DNA of 64,000 bases from Paenarthrobacter sp. GOM3 (GTDB lineage: Bacteria; Actinomycetota; Actinomycetes; Actinomycetales; Micrococcaceae). Within the stretch, counting starts at the first letter, position 1; every line of letters starts with the position of its first letter. The stretch spans positions 1,984,001-2,048,000 of the forward strand of contig NZ_CP136562.1 of NCBI RefSeq assembly GCF_018215265.2, in the 5' to 3' direction. Positions 17,712-26,776 of the stretch are shown here, piece by piece. The translations under genes were made by a program, and so were the position numbers. Under the pieces are notes generated by a model, which worked only from the letters and a program-made list of their open reading frames with translations, was not told where the DNA came from and made no database searches.

Positions 17712-18335
17712 TTAATCGTCGTCTGGGGATGCGATGAACCGCATCAGCGTTTCCATGAGGTGCAGGGATTCCCGTTCGGGGTCCAGGAGGTACTGGATCC
17801 GAAGGCCGTCCACCATGGCCATCACCATGGTGACTTTGTCGTCGGCGGTCAGTTCCTGGCTGTCTTCGGTGGTGGACAGTTTCTTGCTGGTGAAGTGCTC
17901 GCGCATCTTTGCGCGCCGGGAAATGAAGAAGTCGTGAGCCGGGTGGCTGGGGTTGGTGGCGGCGATGGTGATGGCGAGCCAGTTTCGGAGGTGCTCGGGG
18001 TGGGCGAACTCTTCTTGGAGGATGCTGCTCAGGACCTTCTCGCGGGGGACTTTTGATTCCATGATGCGGTTGGCGAGTTCGGCGTCGTCGAGGTCGCGCT
18101 GGGCCAGGGCGGCAAGGAGGAGGTCGTCCTTGGTGGCGAAGTGGCGGAGAAGGGCGGCGTGGGTGACGTTGGCGCGTGCCGCGATGTCCCGGAGGCTGGC
18201 GCGTTCGTAGCCGTGCTCAGCGAAGCTGGCAGAGGCTGCCCGGACCATTTCAGCCCGCCTTGCCGGAGTGGTGGCGTAGGGGCCGCGCCGGCGGGATGCT
18301 GGTTTGGAGGTTGCTTGTTCGGTAGTTGTGGTCAC
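17712..18335 (-). CDS. TetR-family repressor of the rhamnoside/glucoside unit
   Basis: About 207 residues. The N-terminal helix-turn-helix is clear (ERASLRDIAARANVTHAALLRHFATKDDLL), followed by an all-helical ligand domain of TetR_C type. GTG at 18335 is chosen for the AAGAAGG site; a longer TTG start at 18368 is possible. It is divergent from the MFS-GH78-GH1-SDR genes, with a nested palindrome between them, so it most likely represses both transcripts until a plant glycoside or its breakdown product binds. Confidence 0.88.
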   Translation of the reverse strand: MTTTTEQATSKPASRRRGPYATTPARRAEMVRAASASFAEHGYERASLRDIAARANVTHAALLRHFATKDDLLLAALAQRDLDDAELANRIMESKVPREKVLSSILQEEFAHPEHLRNWLAITIAATNPSHPAHDFFISRRAKMREHFTSKKLSTTEDSQELTADDKVTMVMAMVDGLRIQYLLDPERESLHLMETLMRFIASPDDD

Positions 18336-18392
18336 GGCGCCAAACCTTCTTTCCAAAGCTGCAGGCAATTTCGACGGAGGGTCTTGTCAATT

Positions 18393-18438
18393 GTAACCAC
18401 CATGACTACTATTCACGAATAGTAACCACGATGGTTAC
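18393..18438. promoter_or_regulatory. Nested palindromic operator between TetR and MFS genes
   Basis: The inner repeat ACTATTC (18408-18414) / GAATAGT (18417-18423) sits inside the outer repeat GTAACCA (18393-18399) / TGGTTAC (18432-18438). Both are exact and lie in the 186-bp divergent promoter region, the expected place for TetR dimers. Confidence 0.6.
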
Positions 18439-18521
18439 TCTTTACTTGGTTCGACGATGTCGTCGCAGGGCCACGCTGCGGATGCCGGCAGCGGGCGACC
18501 ACTTTCTTGAAGGAGTCATTG

Positions 18522-19871
18522 GTGACTACGAACAATCACGAGGCCCCCAGCCTCGCCGGGGGCGTCGCCGCCGCACAGCCGGTCCCTGGCAACCAGCCGC
18601 CAACCGCGGATGCGAGCACTCAACTGATGGAGGAACCTCAGAGTCCCGTCAGCAGGAGTTACATCTTTTGGCTGATGCTCGCCAGCTTCGGAGCGTCCAT
18701 TGCCATGATGGTGCCGCTTTCATACGGCATCGCTGTGAGGATCACGGAGCTCGCCCCCGGCCAAGAACAGGTACTGGGCTTCATCACGGGCATAGCCCAG
18801 CTGGTCTACCTGATCATCAGCCCGATCGTGGGGATTTGGAGCGACCGGACGAGGTCCCGCTTTGGTCGCCGTAGCCCGTTCATTTTCCTGGGGACGGCCA
18901 TCGGTCTGGTCGGCCTGGTAGTCATGGGTCTGGCGCCCAACCTCCTCGTGGTAGGAGCCGGATGGATCCTTGGTATGTCCGGTTGGTCGATCTCCGGCGC
19001 TGCCATTCAGAACCTGATGGCGGACAAACTGCCGGAAGCGCAGCGCGGACGGGTCTCAGCGCTAACAGGCCTCATGACCCAGATTGCGCCCGTTTTGGGC
19101 ATTGGTGTTGCCTACGCTGTCTCCTCTAACACTCTCCTGGTCTTCGTGGTCCCGGGCGTCATCGGTGCAATACTTTTGGCACTCTTCCCGCTTATCAAGC
19201 CGGAGGGCAGTTCCAAAGAAGTCGTCATTGATTCGCAGGTAACGTTCCGCTCGGTGGTTGCCAGCTACGGTTTCAGCGTCCGGAAGTACCCCGATTTCGC
19301 GTGGAACTGGTTAGGCCGCTTCGTCTTTTTCATGGGCCTGTACTTCAACACCACCTTCGGCACGTTCTTTTACGCGCAGCGCCTTGGTCTGCCCGTCCGG
19401 GAGGTCGCCGGTGTTGTGGCCACGATCGGCATGTTGGGTGTCGTCGCGGCAGCAGCAGGTGCCCTGCTGGGTGGATTCCTCTCGGACAAGCTCAGGCGGC
19501 GCAGGCTGTTCGTCATCATCGCTGCTTTGATCTTCGTGGCAGGGGCCTTGGCTGAGGCTTTCGCCTGGTCGCTTCCGCAGCTGATCATCGGTGCAGTCCT
19601 CATGCAGACTGCCATCGCCGTGTTCGCGACCGTTGACCAAGCCATCATCTTCGCCATCCTGCCCAACCGCACGGAAACTGCGCGCTACATGGCGGTGGTG
19701 GCCTTCGCGCAAAAGATCCCAAGCGCCGTTGCACCTCTGATCGCATCGGTGATCATCACCATCGGTATTACGGGAACGGACAAGAACTACACCTTCCTCT
19801 ATCTGGCCGGCGCTGTCCTTGCGCTCCTTGGCGGCTCCGTCATCGCTCTCAAGGTTAAGTCCGTTCGCTAA
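18522..19871 (+). CDS. MFS sugar/glycoside transporter, SLC45/GPH-like
   Basis: 449 residues with about twelve membrane segments. The loop 2-3 motif GIWSDRTRSRFGRRSPFIFLG is typical of MFS sugar carriers related to the SLC45 and GPH groups. The first 45 residues are soluble. GTG at 18522 follows AAGGAG. Its stop overlaps the rhamnosidase ATG (TAATG). As the first gene of the unit it should import the rhamnosyl-glucoside (or a product) that the next two enzymes hydrolyse inside the cell, since neither of them has a signal peptide. Confidence 0.9.
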   Translation: MTTNNHEAPSLAGGVAAAQPVPGNQPPTADASTQLMEEPQSPVSRSYIFWLMLASFGASIAMMVPLSYGIAVRITELAPGQEQVLGFITGIAQLVYLIISPIVGIWSDRTRSRFGRRSPFIFLGTAIGLVGLVVMGLAPNLLVVGAGWILGMSGWSISGAAIQNLMADKLPEAQRGRVSALTGLMTQIAPVLGIGVAYAVSSNTLLVFVVPGVIGAILLALFPLIKPEGSSKEVVIDSQVTFRSVVASYGFSVRKYPDFAWNWLGRFVFFMGLYFNTTFGTFFYAQRLGLPVREVAGVVATIGMLGVVAAAAGALLGGFLSDKLRRRRLFVIIAALIFVAGALAEAFAWSLPQLIIGAVLMQTAIAVFATVDQAIIFAILPNRTETARYMAVVAFAQKIPSAVAPLIASVIITIGITGTDKNYTFLYLAGAVLALLGGSVIALKVKSVR

Positions 19872-22615
19872 TGGAAACACCGTTCGAATCAACACCGACG
19901 AAAGTAGAACCAACCACCATGGACCACATGCCATTCGGGCTTACCGTAGACAGCGGCGGGGATCAGTTCCCTGTCACGGGGCCGGCCCCACGGTTGTCTT
20001 GGAAAGTCAGCGCAGGGATCCCGGCAAAGGCCTTCGAGCTTGAGGCGACGGTCGACGGCGTGGCGCAGCCACTTGCGTCCACGGGCGGGCGCCTCTTTGT
20101 TCCCTGGCCTTGGGCTGAACTGCGCAGCAGGCAGCGGGTCACCTGGCGCGTGCGAGCGGCGGAACCAGCGGCCGCTTGGTCGGCATGGTCCTCTTTTGAG
20201 GCGGGTCTTTTCGACGCCGACTGGACGGCTTCGTGGATTTCTCCAGTAGAGCGGGAGGACAAGCCATACGGCCAGCGTCCAGCCCACGTGCTTGCTACGG
20301 AGTTTGATCTGGGAGACCTGACCGGCTCCAAGGTCGTGACCTCTGCCCGACTCTACGCCACAGCACTGGGCGTTTACACTGCCGCGATCAACTCCAAACG
20401 GGCAGGTTCAGCGGAACTGTCACCCGGGTCGACGTCGTACGACCGTACTCTCTACGCCCAGGCGTCCGACGTGACGTCGCTGGTTCGGTCGGGCGGGAAC
20501 CGCATGGAAATCGAGCTCTCGGACGGTTGGTACCGGGGACAGGTGGGAGCGTTCCGGCACCCCGCGCAATGGGGAACGAAGCTCGGTGCCCGGGCTGAAC
20601 TACACCTTGAATTTGCTGATGGTTCCCACCGCGTTATCGGAACGGACGGCACGTGGACCAGCGCACCATCGCCCACGACCCGTGCGGATCTCATGGAAGG
20701 TCAGACGGTCGACTTCACGGTTCCGTCCGCGGCTCCGTCCGTGGTTTTGGTGGACGAAGTGACCGCCCCGGGAATCGAATGGTCACCCGCCCCGCCGGTC
20801 AAAGTGATCGCTTCGCGCCCAGCTGAGAGTCTTCATGAACTGCGGCCCGGTGTCTGGATCGCAGACTTTGGCCAGAATGCCTCCGGTTGGATCCGGCTCG
20901 ACGATCTTGGACCTGCCGGCACGCGTACCGTCATTGACTATGGCGAGCACCTTGGCCCTGACGGTGACCTGTCAACCTCGCATCTTGATTCACATCGGCC
21001 AGGTGAACCCGCCCGGATCTTCTCACAACGGGACGAAGTCTCGGCAGGGGAGGAGCGTGCTGTCTTTGAACCACGGCACACGGTCCACGGATTCCAGTAC
21101 GCGCGCATCACCCGCGACGCGACAGGCATGGACCTGGCCCCGTTGGATCATGCCGGCGTCACCATGCAGGTGGTTCACAGTGACCTGCCACAAACCGGTG
21201 ATTTCTCCTGCAGCGACGCGGACCTGAATGCCCTGTACCGAACCGGGGAGTGGAGCTTCCTCGGCAACGCAGTGGACGTCCCTACGGATTGCCCCACGCG
21301 TGAACGCCTGGCATGGACGGGCGACTACCAGGTCTTCATTTCCACAGCCACCCGACTGCGGGACGTGCTGGGGTTCAGTCGCAAGTGGTTGCGGTCCGTC
21401 CGTGACGACCAACTCGAGGATGGACGGATTGCGAACTTCTCTCCCGACGGCCGCCGCATCAAGAATCACCTGGATGACCAGTTCGCCATGATGACCGGTT
21501 CGGCCGGTTGGGGAGACGCCATCGTGGCGGTGCCGTGGGAGCTCTATGTGGCCTATGGGGATGAAGCAGTTCTTGCCGAGAACTGGGAGGCCATGGTCCG
21601 GTGGGTCCAATGGGCACTGGAGATGGCACGGACAACCCGACACCACGAGCGCGTGAAAGCATCGGCCACGCCCGAGCCCTACGAGCAGTACCTGTGGGAT
21701 GGCACGTTCCACTGGGGCGAATGGACTGAACCCAAGAAGCGCGACGCCGAAGGGCACCTGATCGACCCCGTCCAGGACGACCCCATGGCCTGGTTCATGG
21801 AAGACAAGGGAGAGGTCGGGACGGCGTATCTGTACCGGTCGGCCGCGACTCTTGGGCGCATCGCCGGGGTTCTGGGACAGACGGAAGAGGCAGCGAAGTA
21901 CGCCACCATCGCGGAAGCCGTCCGCGATGCATGGCGCCTGGCCTACCTTCGGGACGATGGAACGACGGCGGCCGACACCCAGGCAAGCTACGTCAGGGCG
22001 TTGTCCTTCGGACTGCTTCCTGCAGATCGGCGCGGGCAAGCCGGGGACCGGCTGGTTGAGCTGATCCGCGAGGCAGGAACCTACCTCGGTACGGGCTTCC
22101 TGTCCACTGGCGACCTGCTTCCCGTCCTCGTCGAAGCGGGGCGATCCGACGTTGCCCATGAGCTCCTTTTCCAGCGCACGGCACCGTCCTGGCTATCCAT
22201 GGTGGACAAGGGCGCAACAACCATTTGGGAGTCCTGGGAAGGGATCGACGAGCACGGTCATGCGCACGATTCCCTCAACCACTACAGCAAAGCCACTGTC
22301 CTCAGGTTCCTGCACGAGCGCACCCTGGGACTGAGGCAGGCGCCGGGATCCATCGCTTGGCGCTCCGTAGTGATCGCCCCGACGCTGGCTCCGGGCATCA
22401 CTTGGGCCAAGGGAACCCACGAGTCCCCGTACGGCACCATCCGCGTTCACTGGCAGCTCGACGGCGAAACCCTGCGGATCGATGCCGATATCCCTGCCGA
22501 AACAGAAGCGCGCATCGTCTTCCCGGACGGCTCCGAGCACCACGCAGGACCAGGTCGCTTCCGGGCCAGCGCACCCGTATCCATGCACGAACCCGAGGCC
22601 GTTCCCGCGACCTGA
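19871..22615 (+). CDS. Alpha-L-rhamnosidase, GH78
   Basis: 914 residues with the usual GH78 order: an N-terminal beta domain (about 20-120), Bac_rhamnosid_N (about 130-310), a further beta domain, an (alpha/alpha)6 catalytic barrel (about 440-790) and a C-terminal beta domain. The catalytic region carries PTDCPTRERLAWTGDYQ and later TTIWESWEG. It hydrolyses terminal alpha-L-rhamnose from glycosides such as flavonoid rutinosides, and lacks a secretion signal. The start at 19871 overlaps the MFS stop; ATG at 19919 (MDHMPFGLTV) is a possible later start. Confidence 0.92.
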   Translation: METPFESTPTKVEPTTMDHMPFGLTVDSGGDQFPVTGPAPRLSWKVSAGIPAKAFELEATVDGVAQPLASTGGRLFVPWPWAELRSRQRVTWRVRAAEPAAAWSAWSSFEAGLFDADWTASWISPVEREDKPYGQRPAHVLATEFDLGDLTGSKVVTSARLYATALGVYTAAINSKRAGSAELSPGSTSYDRTLYAQASDVTSLVRSGGNRMEIELSDGWYRGQVGAFRHPAQWGTKLGARAELHLEFADGSHRVIGTDGTWTSAPSPTTRADLMEGQTVDFTVPSAAPSVVLVDEVTAPGIEWSPAPPVKVIASRPAESLHELRPGVWIADFGQNASGWIRLDDLGPAGTRTVIDYGEHLGPDGDLSTSHLDSHRPGEPARIFSQRDEVSAGEERAVFEPRHTVHGFQYARITRDATGMDLAPLDHAGVTMQVVHSDLPQTGDFSCSDADLNALYRTGEWSFLGNAVDVPTDCPTRERLAWTGDYQVFISTATRLRDVLGFSRKWLRSVRDDQLEDGRIANFSPDGRRIKNHLDDQFAMMTGSAGWGDAIVAVPWELYVAYGDEAVLAENWEAMVRWVQWALEMARTTRHHERVKASATPEPYEQYLWDGTFHWGEWTEPKKRDAEGHLIDPVQDDPMAWFMEDKGEVGTAYLYRSAATLGRIAGVLGQTEEAAKYATIAEAVRDAWRLAYLRDDGTTAADTQASYVRALSFGLLPADRRGQAGDRLVELIREAGTYLGTGFLSTGDLLPVLVEAGRSDVAHELLFQRTAPSWLSMVDKGATTIWESWEGIDEHGHAHDSLNHYSKATVLRFLHERTLGLRQAPGSIAWRSVVIAPTLAPGITWAKGTHESPYGTIRVHWQLDGETLRIDADIPAETEARIVFPDGSEHHAGPGRFRASAPVSMHEPEAVPAT

Positions 22616-22675
22616 CGGGGCACCTCTCCAAACCGCTCCGAAAACACACTGACTTAACGAAAGAAGAGAACACCC

Positions 22676-23908
22676 ATGACCACTTTCCCCGCCGACTTTC
22701 TCTGGGGCGCGGCAACCGCCGGCCACCAGATCGAAGGCAACAACGTCAACAGCGACTGGTGGGCTCGTGAACTGACCATGCCAGGCATGGAACTCTCCGG
22801 AGATGCCTGCGACAGCTACCACCGCTACCGTGAAGACATCGATCTCCTGGCCGATGCCGGCCTTACGTCCTACCGTTTCAGCCTCGAATGGTCGCGTATT
22901 GAACCCGCCCCGGGAGCCTTCTCCAAGGCCGAACTGGCCCATTACCGCCGCATGATCGAGCACTGCTTCGCCCGGAACGTCACCCCCGTGGTCACTTTGC
23001 AGCACTTCACCACTCCGCAGTGGTTCGCGAACGACGGCGGCTGGTTGGCTCCGGACGCTTCGGAAAAGTTCCAGCGGTACGTCACGGAGGCAACCACCAT
23101 CCTGGAAGGCGTGGACTGGGTGGTGACCATGAATGAACCCAATATGCAGGCGGCGATCATGACGGCCATGCGCCGCATGCAAGTGGCAGAGGGCGGCCAG
23201 TGGCAGAGTCCCACTGTTGAGGGAACGGAAGAGCCCAAACAAACACACAGCGACTTCCTCACCTACGCTGATCCGGAGATCGGGCGGGCATTCACCGCCA
23301 TCCACCACGGTGCCCGCGACATCGTCCGAGCCCGCACCACCGCGAAAGTCGGGTGGACCATCGCCGCGGGGGCTCTCACCGCGGCTCCTGGCGGGGAGGA
23401 GAAACTCCTCGAAATCCGCTACGGCAAGGAAGACGTCTACTGGGAAGGCAGCCGCGGCGATGACTTTGTTGGAGTGCAGGCATACTCAAGCCAGGAAGTG
23501 GACGCCAACGGCTTGGTACCTCACCCTGCCAACCCGGACAATACGCTGGTGGGCACCGCCTACCGCCCCGACGCCCTCGCCATGGCGGTGCGGCACGCCT
23601 GGTCAGTAACCGGCGGAGTCCCGGTGATGGTCACCGAAAACGGCATCGCTACCGCCGACGACAACCAGCGCATCCGCTACACCTCAGAGGCCCTGCAAGG
23701 TTTGCAGCATGCCATGGCTGACGGCATCGACGTCCGCGGCTACCTCCACTGGTCCCTGCTGGACAACTTCGAATGGGGACACTGGGAACCAACCTTTGGT
23801 CTGATTGCCGTGGACAGGGACACGTTCACACGCATACCCAAACCGAGCCTCGCCTGGCTGGGAAGTGTCGCCCGAAGCAACCAGATCGACGTCGAGGTGC
23901 CCGCGTGA
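22676..23908 (+). CDS. Beta-glucosidase, GH1
   Basis: 410 residues, a complete GH1 barrel. The N-terminal signature FPADFLWGAATAGHQIEGN, acid/base Glu in WVVTMNEPNM, nucleophile Glu in VMVTENGIAT and the aglycone-site WSLLDNFEWGHWEPTFGL are all present. Substrate is probably a beta-glucoside left after rhamnose removal. AAAGAAGAGAACACCC precedes the ATG. Its stop is inside the next gene's start (GTGA), giving coupled expression. No signal peptide, so cytoplasmic. Confidence 0.93.
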   Translation: MTTFPADFLWGAATAGHQIEGNNVNSDWWARELTMPGMELSGDACDSYHRYREDIDLLADAGLTSYRFSLEWSRIEPAPGAFSKAELAHYRRMIEHCFARNVTPVVTLQHFTTPQWFANDGGWLAPDASEKFQRYVTEATTILEGVDWVVTMNEPNMQAAIMTAMRRMQVAEGGQWQSPTVEGTEEPKQTHSDFLTYADPEIGRAFTAIHHGARDIVRARTTAKVGWTIAAGALTAAPGGEEKLLEIRYGKEDVYWEGSRGDDFVGVQAYSSQEVDANGLVPHPANPDNTLVGTAYRPDALAMAVRHAWSVTGGVPVMVTENGIATADDNQRIRYTSEALQGLQHAMADGIDVRGYLHWSLLDNFEWGHWEPTFGLIAVDRDTFTRIPKPSLAWLGSVARSNQIDVEVPA

Positions 23909-24726
23909 CCACCGCATTCGCCGACGCTTCCCTTACCCCAGTCCGGGACCTGCTTTCCCTGACCGGCCGCACGGCTGTCATCACCGGTGCCGCCCAAGGC
24001 CTGGGCAAAGCCATCGCGTCCCGGTTGGCCGAAGCCGGGGCGGACGTTCTTCTGGCAGACATCGACGGCAAACGGGCGCGGGAAGCTGCCGCAGAAATCG
24101 CTGCACGCTTCCCAGCCCGATCGCTGGGGATCGACATGGACGTGACAGCCTCGGAATCAGTGCGCAAGGCCGCCTCGTTTGCGGCTGCTGAGCTGGGAGG
24201 CATCGACATCTGGGTCAATAACGCGGGCGTCTTTCCCAGCATCCCGGTCCTGGAAACGCAGGACGAAGAATGGGAGCAGGTGTTCGCCGTTAATACCAGA
24301 GGGGTCTTCAACGGGTCCCGGGAAGCCGCACGTTACATGAACGGCAGCGGAGTGATCATTAACATCATCTCCACCGCGGGCTTTGAGGGAACGGCCCCGG
24401 GCCTTGCCTCCTATGTGGGCTCCAAGCACGCCGTCCGCGGCATGACCAAGCAGATGGCGCTGGAGTTTGCACCCTTGGGAATCAGGGTGCTGGGAGTAGC
24501 GCCCACCTTCGTGCCCACCGAGGGCACCATGGCGGCTGCCGCCATATACACCGGGGACGCTGGTCCGACGTCTGAGTCCCGGACGAACGCGGTGATGACC
24601 GGCAGCCTTATGGGACGGCTGGGAACACCGGACGACGTTGCGCGCGTAGTGCTGTTCTGCGCCAGTGATTTGTCCACCATCATGACCGGCAGCACGCTGT
24701 TGGCGGACGCAGGCAAAACCATCTGA
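23905..24726 (+). CDS. Short-chain dehydrogenase/reductase
   Basis: 273 residues of classical SDR type: TGAAQGLGKAI for the dinucleotide, DMDVTA, NNAG, catalytic Ser near IISTAGF and the YVGSK Tyr-Lys pair. GTG at 23905 overlaps the GH1 stop; the long frame from 23773 would run through the GH1 gene. As the last gene of the glycoside unit it may oxidise released L-rhamnose or another sugar or the aglycone; an L-rhamnose 1-dehydrogenase role is a guess from context. Confidence 0.88.
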   Translation: MTTAFADASLTPVRDLLSLTGRTAVITGAAQGLGKAIASRLAEAGADVLLADIDGKRAREAAAEIAARFPARSLGIDMDVTASESVRKAASFAAAELGGIDIWVNNAGVFPSIPVLETQDEEWEQVFAVNTRGVFNGSREAARYMNGSGVIINIISTAGFEGTAPGLASYVGSKHAVRGMTKQMALEFAPLGIRVLGVAPTFVPTEGTMAAAAIYTGDAGPTSESRTNAVMTGSLMGRLGTPDDVARVVLFCASDLSTIMTGSTLLADAGKTI

Positions 24727-24764
24727 GTTCCTTAACGCAGGGGGAGTCCGGTTTGGAGCCCGGG

Positions 24765-25403
24765 TCAGGGGCGGGTATCGCTCAGGGCGAGTGAGACTCC
24801 GACGCCGAGGATTGAGATGCCGCCGCCACGCGCAGCGATGGTCATCCTCCGCGGTGACCTGGCCAGCCAGGCGCGTGCCCGGCTGGCCAGGAGGGCCCAC
24901 GTAGTGTCCGTGACGAGGCCGATGAACAGCGGGATGAGGCCCAGCAGCAGAATCTGAAGGGTTGTGTTTCCTGCGGCCGGGTTGATGAACTGAGGGACGA
25001 CCGCAGTGAATAACACAAAGCTCTTGGGGTTTGTCAGTCCCACAATGATTCCGGTGCGTATAGCCTCCCACCGGGACTGGGAGCCTGTGGTGGCTGGTGC
25101 CGTGTCAGTGACGGAGCCGGCTTTGCGGAGGGCCTGCACTCCGAGCCAGATCAGATATGCAATGCCCGCCCATTTGATGGTCTGGAATAGAAATTCAGAG
25201 CGCTCCAGCAGTGGCCCCAAGCCAAGCGCGACGGCGACTCCCGCGAGATAGCAACCTATGGCGTTCCCCAGAACGCTCAAGACTGCATTGGTTCGCCCAA
25301 ATGTCAGGGCCCTTCCCACAACGAACATGACGCTTGGTCCAGGAAGGGCGATGAGAACTACGCAGGCAAGGGCGGTGGCGCCAATCTGGGTCAGGGAAAT
25401 CAC
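24765..25403 (-). CDS. LysE/RhtB-family amino-acid exporter
   Basis: About 212 residues with six hydrophobic segments. The LysE signature is present: LIALPGPSVMFVVGRALTFGR near the N-terminus and GLTNPKSFVLFTAVVPQF in the middle. The start is unclear: GTG at 25403 follows a -10-like TATACT by only six bases, so the mRNA may be leaderless, while AGGAGG overlapping that GTG could instead serve a CTG at 25394. Longer starts to 25472 have no support. It is convergent with the SDR gene and stands alone. Confidence 0.85.
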   Translation of the reverse strand: MISLTQIGATALACVVLIALPGPSVMFVVGRALTFGRTNAVLSVLGNAIGCYLAGVAVALGLGPLLERSEFLFQTIKWAGIAYLIWLGVQALRKAGSVTDTAPATTGSQSRWEAIRTGIIVGLTNPKSFVLFTAVVPQFINPAAGNTTLQILLLGLIPLFIGLVTDTTWALLASRARAWLARSPRRMTIAARGGGISILGVGVSLALSDTRP

Positions 25404-25549
25404 CTCCTGAGTATAGGGGCGACACCGTCGGGCGGCGTTTTGCTTTGCCACTGCCCTTGGAGCCCCGGACATAGTCCGGTTGGTGACCGTGGTAGAGGAC
25501 GCCTGGGCGCGCCAGTGGGATGAAGCTCACGATTATGGAGGCTGATCCA

Positions 25550-26740
25550 TCAAGGTACAAAGGCTTGGGCTACCTCGCCAAGGCCTGCCACGTGGATTCC
25601 GCCTTCCGTCGCCGGGACAAAGAGTGCCTGCCCCCTGCTTACGGTGCAGGTCTCTGCCGAGGCCTCCGTCATCACTGTAACGCTGCCGTCGAGGCACACC
25701 AGAATGCGGGGACCGTTGCCCGGCAAAGTGATACTGTCATTGCCGGTCTCTCTGGGACGGGCAATGCTCAACGCGAAATCGGGGACTGGTGGCCGGAAGG
25801 TGTGGGCGGCGGCATCTTTCGGCGTGGAGGGGACGTCGAAGCCGCTGGAGGAGAAGTCCACAGCCCCCAGCATTGCCTCGATGTCGATGTGTTTGCTTGT
25901 CAGTCCCAGCCTGAGGACGTTATCGGAGTTGGCCATGACTTCGAGGCCGAAACCACGTAAATATGCGTGCGGAACTCCGTCAGCGAGGAACATCGACTCG
26001 CCAGGTGCCAGGTGCACCCTGTTCAGGACCAAGGAAACCACGGCACCAACATCGCCTGGGTATTCCGTGGCGAGGTCAGCTACTGTTCCACAGGCGGCCC
26101 GGACCACTGGATGTGGATGCGCCGGGGCTAATGACGCAGCGATTTCCAGCACTGACTGGATGTCCGCCTGGGACAATCCCACCAATGTCTCCAGCATCAA
26201 CCTCATGCCATGTTCACCCGGACCGATGCTGAGCCGATCCCGTGCGGGTTCCAGCGGTCCGGCGATTTCCTCAAGGAGCAGGGCTATCTCCTGGCGCGGA
26301 CGGAATCCCGCCAACCCCTCGAAATGTGAGATGGCGTAAACCATTTCAGGCTTGTTGTTCGTGTCTTTGAAAGTGCGGTGGGGATCGTCCAGGGGGATGC
26401 CCTGCCGTTCCTCCTCCAGGAAACCCTTCGCTGCCAGCTCGCGCGTGGGATGCACCTGGATGGACAGGGGCTTGGCGGGTGCCAGTAGCTTCACAAGATA
26501 CGGCAGGCGTCCGAAGGCAGCATCAACCCTTTGCCCGAGATTCCCGAGCCGGTCCCTGGCCACCCGCTCGTCCAAGCCCTCCGTTCCTTTGGGCCCGGTG
26601 ATAGTTGACGGTCCCGTCGGATGCGCTCCCAACCATAGCTCGGCAAAGGGTTTGCCATCAGGATCCGTGCCAAGAAATTCGGGCATGGACGTGGTGGATC
26701 CCCAGTCATAGGAGCGCCGGGCTCCGGTCAGTAAATGCAC
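25550..26740 (-). CDS. manA: Mannose-6-phosphate isomerase, class I
   Basis: 396 residues of type I phosphomannose isomerase, interconverting mannose 6-phosphate and fructose 6-phosphate. Zinc ligands are visible in PLSIQVHP, NNKPEM and DGVPHAYL, and RGFGLEVMANSDNVLRLGLTSKHID is the conserved C-terminal signature. It is the last gene of the long minus-strand galactomannan operon, 36 bases after the kinase, and passes mannose from mannan to glycolysis. It may be an extra copy beside a housekeeping manA elsewhere. Confidence 0.95.
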   Translation of the reverse strand: MHLLTGARRSYDWGSTTSMPEFLGTDPDGKPFAELWLGAHPTGPSTITGPKGTEGLDERVARDRLGNLGQRVDAAFGRLPYLVKLLAPAKPLSIQVHPTRELAAKGFLEEERQGIPLDDPHRTFKDTNNKPEMVYAISHFEGLAGFRPRQEIALLLEEIAGPLEPARDRLSIGPGEHGMRLMLETLVGLSQADIQSVLEIAASLAPAHPHPVVRAACGTVADLATEYPGDVGAVVSLVLNRVHLAPGESMFLADGVPHAYLRGFGLEVMANSDNVLRLGLTSKHIDIEAMLGAVDFSSSGFDVPSTPKDAAAHTFRPPVPDFALSIARPRETGNDSITLPGNGPRILVCLDGSVTVMTEASAETCTVSRGQALFVPATEGGIHVAGLGEVAQAFVP

Positions 26741-26776
26741 GTAATGGTCCTAACAGATGTATGGGTGGAGGTCCTG

